Origin: Actinomycetota bacterium
GTDB taxonomy: Bacteria > Actinomycetota > Humimicrobiia > Humimicrobiales > Humimicrobiaceae
DNA length: 5,384 nt
Assembly (NCBI GenBank): GCA_022865545.1
Contig: JALHTA010000235.1
Location: 1 to 5,384, forward strand
Reading direction: 5' to 3'
Shown: piece by piece, positions 4,939-5,384 of the stretch
Layout: every line of letters begins with the position of its first letter
Position numbering within the stretch: position 1 is the stretch's first letter
Made by a program: the position numbers and the translations under genes
Notes under the pieces: model-generated
Told to the model about the DNA's origin: nothing
Database searches by the model: none
What the model saw: the letters and a program-made list of their open reading frames with translations, nothing else

Positions 4939-5384
4939 AAGACCTCCTCTATATCGACTCTGATCTTCTTTTTACCAACTAATTTGTCGGTATATTTCGA
5001 GAGATCCAGCCGGATCATCTCAGAAGGAACAGCATAGGGTCTTTTAATATCTGCAATATTATTATTTTCTGAAGACAGTGATAATCTGATGCTGCTTTTA
5101 AGCGGTTCAGCAATTCTGATAGACAGGACAGGTTTTTGCTCTTTGGCCGGTTCTCGGTCCCCTATCCTTAAAATATTAGGTACTATGCTTCTAATTGATC
5201 TTCCGGCTTCTATTATTATTTTATCGCCAGCCATATCCAATTTGTCCTGCGCATATAGCCCGGCATTAAAACCTGCAGTATAGCTGTCTTCGGATACATA
5301 ATCTACAAGGTCATATACCTGGACGACATTTCCGCCTGCAAAAAACCCCTGTCTTCCAGTATGCATCATATTATCAATATATGG
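4935..5384 (-). CDS. FAD-dependent NAD(P)H-type oxidoreductase, C-terminal part (runs off right edge)
   Basis: 149 codons plus TGA are visible. The frame is open to base 5384 (P-Y-I-D-N before the first Met at 5369), so that Met is internal and the true start lies outside. Visible residues 10-32 read as the second FAD-contact block: GRQGFFAGGN followed by VVQVYDLVDYVSEDSYTAG, matching the GIFACGN-x-hxHDLVDxVSEE pattern of the Pyr_redox_2 flavoproteins found beside DUF1667. The last 75 residues form the family's own C-terminal domain, ending PSEMIRLDLSKYTDKL and IRVDIEEVL. The full protein is probably about 400-430 residues. Relatives pair with a glycerol-3-phosphate-dehydrogenase-like flavoprotein, and related heterodimers have been described as NADH oxidases, so the natural acceptor is open. 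Its last codons contain the AGGAGGT that serves the DUF1667 gene. Confidence 0.87.
   Translation of the reverse strand, partial: PYIDNMMHTGRQGFFAGGNVVQVYDLVDYVSEDSYTAGFNAGLYAQDKLDMAGDKIIIEAGRSIRSIVPNILRIGDREPAKEQKPVLSIRIAEPLKSSIRLSLSSENNNIADIKRPYAVPSEMIRLDLSKYTDKLVGKKKIRVDIEEVL

Noticed and set aside
5364..5369. ATG ATG pair as a start for a short 144-residue protein
   Set aside because: The frame stays open to the window edge with family-consistent residues before it, and the sequence begins in the middle of a flavoprotein fold, so these methionines are internal.
1..5384. Mobile elements, toxin-antitoxin pairs, defence systems or CRISPR
   Set aside because: There are no transposase, integrase, regularly spaced repeats or defence domains. 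The PIN-like Mut7-C protein has a zinc ribbon and lacks a small antitoxin gene upstream, so it is not a VapBC toxin.

Overview
The window is AT-rich, densely coded bacterial chromosome. Protein families, Shine-Dalgarno sites and operon overlaps are all bacterial. There are no mobile elements, CRISPR arrays, rRNA or tRNA genes. The gene content (glucosyl-3-phosphoglycerate synthase with a partner GT4 enzyme, a CBS-tailed site-2 protease, MgtC, a stand-alone Mut7-C protein, and a flavin oxidoreductase/DUF1667 pair) would suit an anaerobic, low-GC, stress-tolerant lineage such as Thermotogota, Atribacterota or Halanaerobiota/Clostridia. The lineage is inference and cannot be settled here.

Left half, minus strand (1-3152), in transcription order: an M50 site-2 protease with two CBS domains (3152-2028), a GT4 glycosyltransferase (1925-654), and the N-terminal 193 codons of a glucosyl-3-phosphoglycerate synthase, gpgS (579 to beyond base 1). 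The last two probably form a compatible-solute pathway: GpgS makes glucosyl-3-phosphoglycerate, and the GT4 enzyme resembles MggA, which adds mannose to give mannosylglucosyl-3-phosphoglycerate. A phosphatase would have to complete it and may lie off the left edge. The gpgS ribosome binding site lies wholly inside a predicted 9-bp, GU-rich hairpin of fourU type, so this is a candidate RNA thermometer.

Centre (3153-3428): a 276-bp divergent intergenic region. It holds back-to-back promoter candidates whose -35 boxes overlap, and a leader for mgtC in which one segment can pair either with a neighbouring segment or with the mgtC ribosome binding site. That would make it a possible switch.

Right half: plus-strand mgtC (3429-4124) is followed after 6 bp by a stand-alone Mut7-C RNase-domain protein (4131-4586). 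The Mut7-C gene overlaps tail-to-tail by 14 bp with a minus-strand pair: a DUF1667 cysteine-rich protein (4938-4573), whose GTG start overlaps the stop of a flavin-dependent oxidoreductase that enters from the right edge (5384-4935). In many anaerobes this pair sits with glycerol-3-phosphate dehydrogenase and glycerol kinase genes, so a glycerol catabolic operon probably continues to the right.
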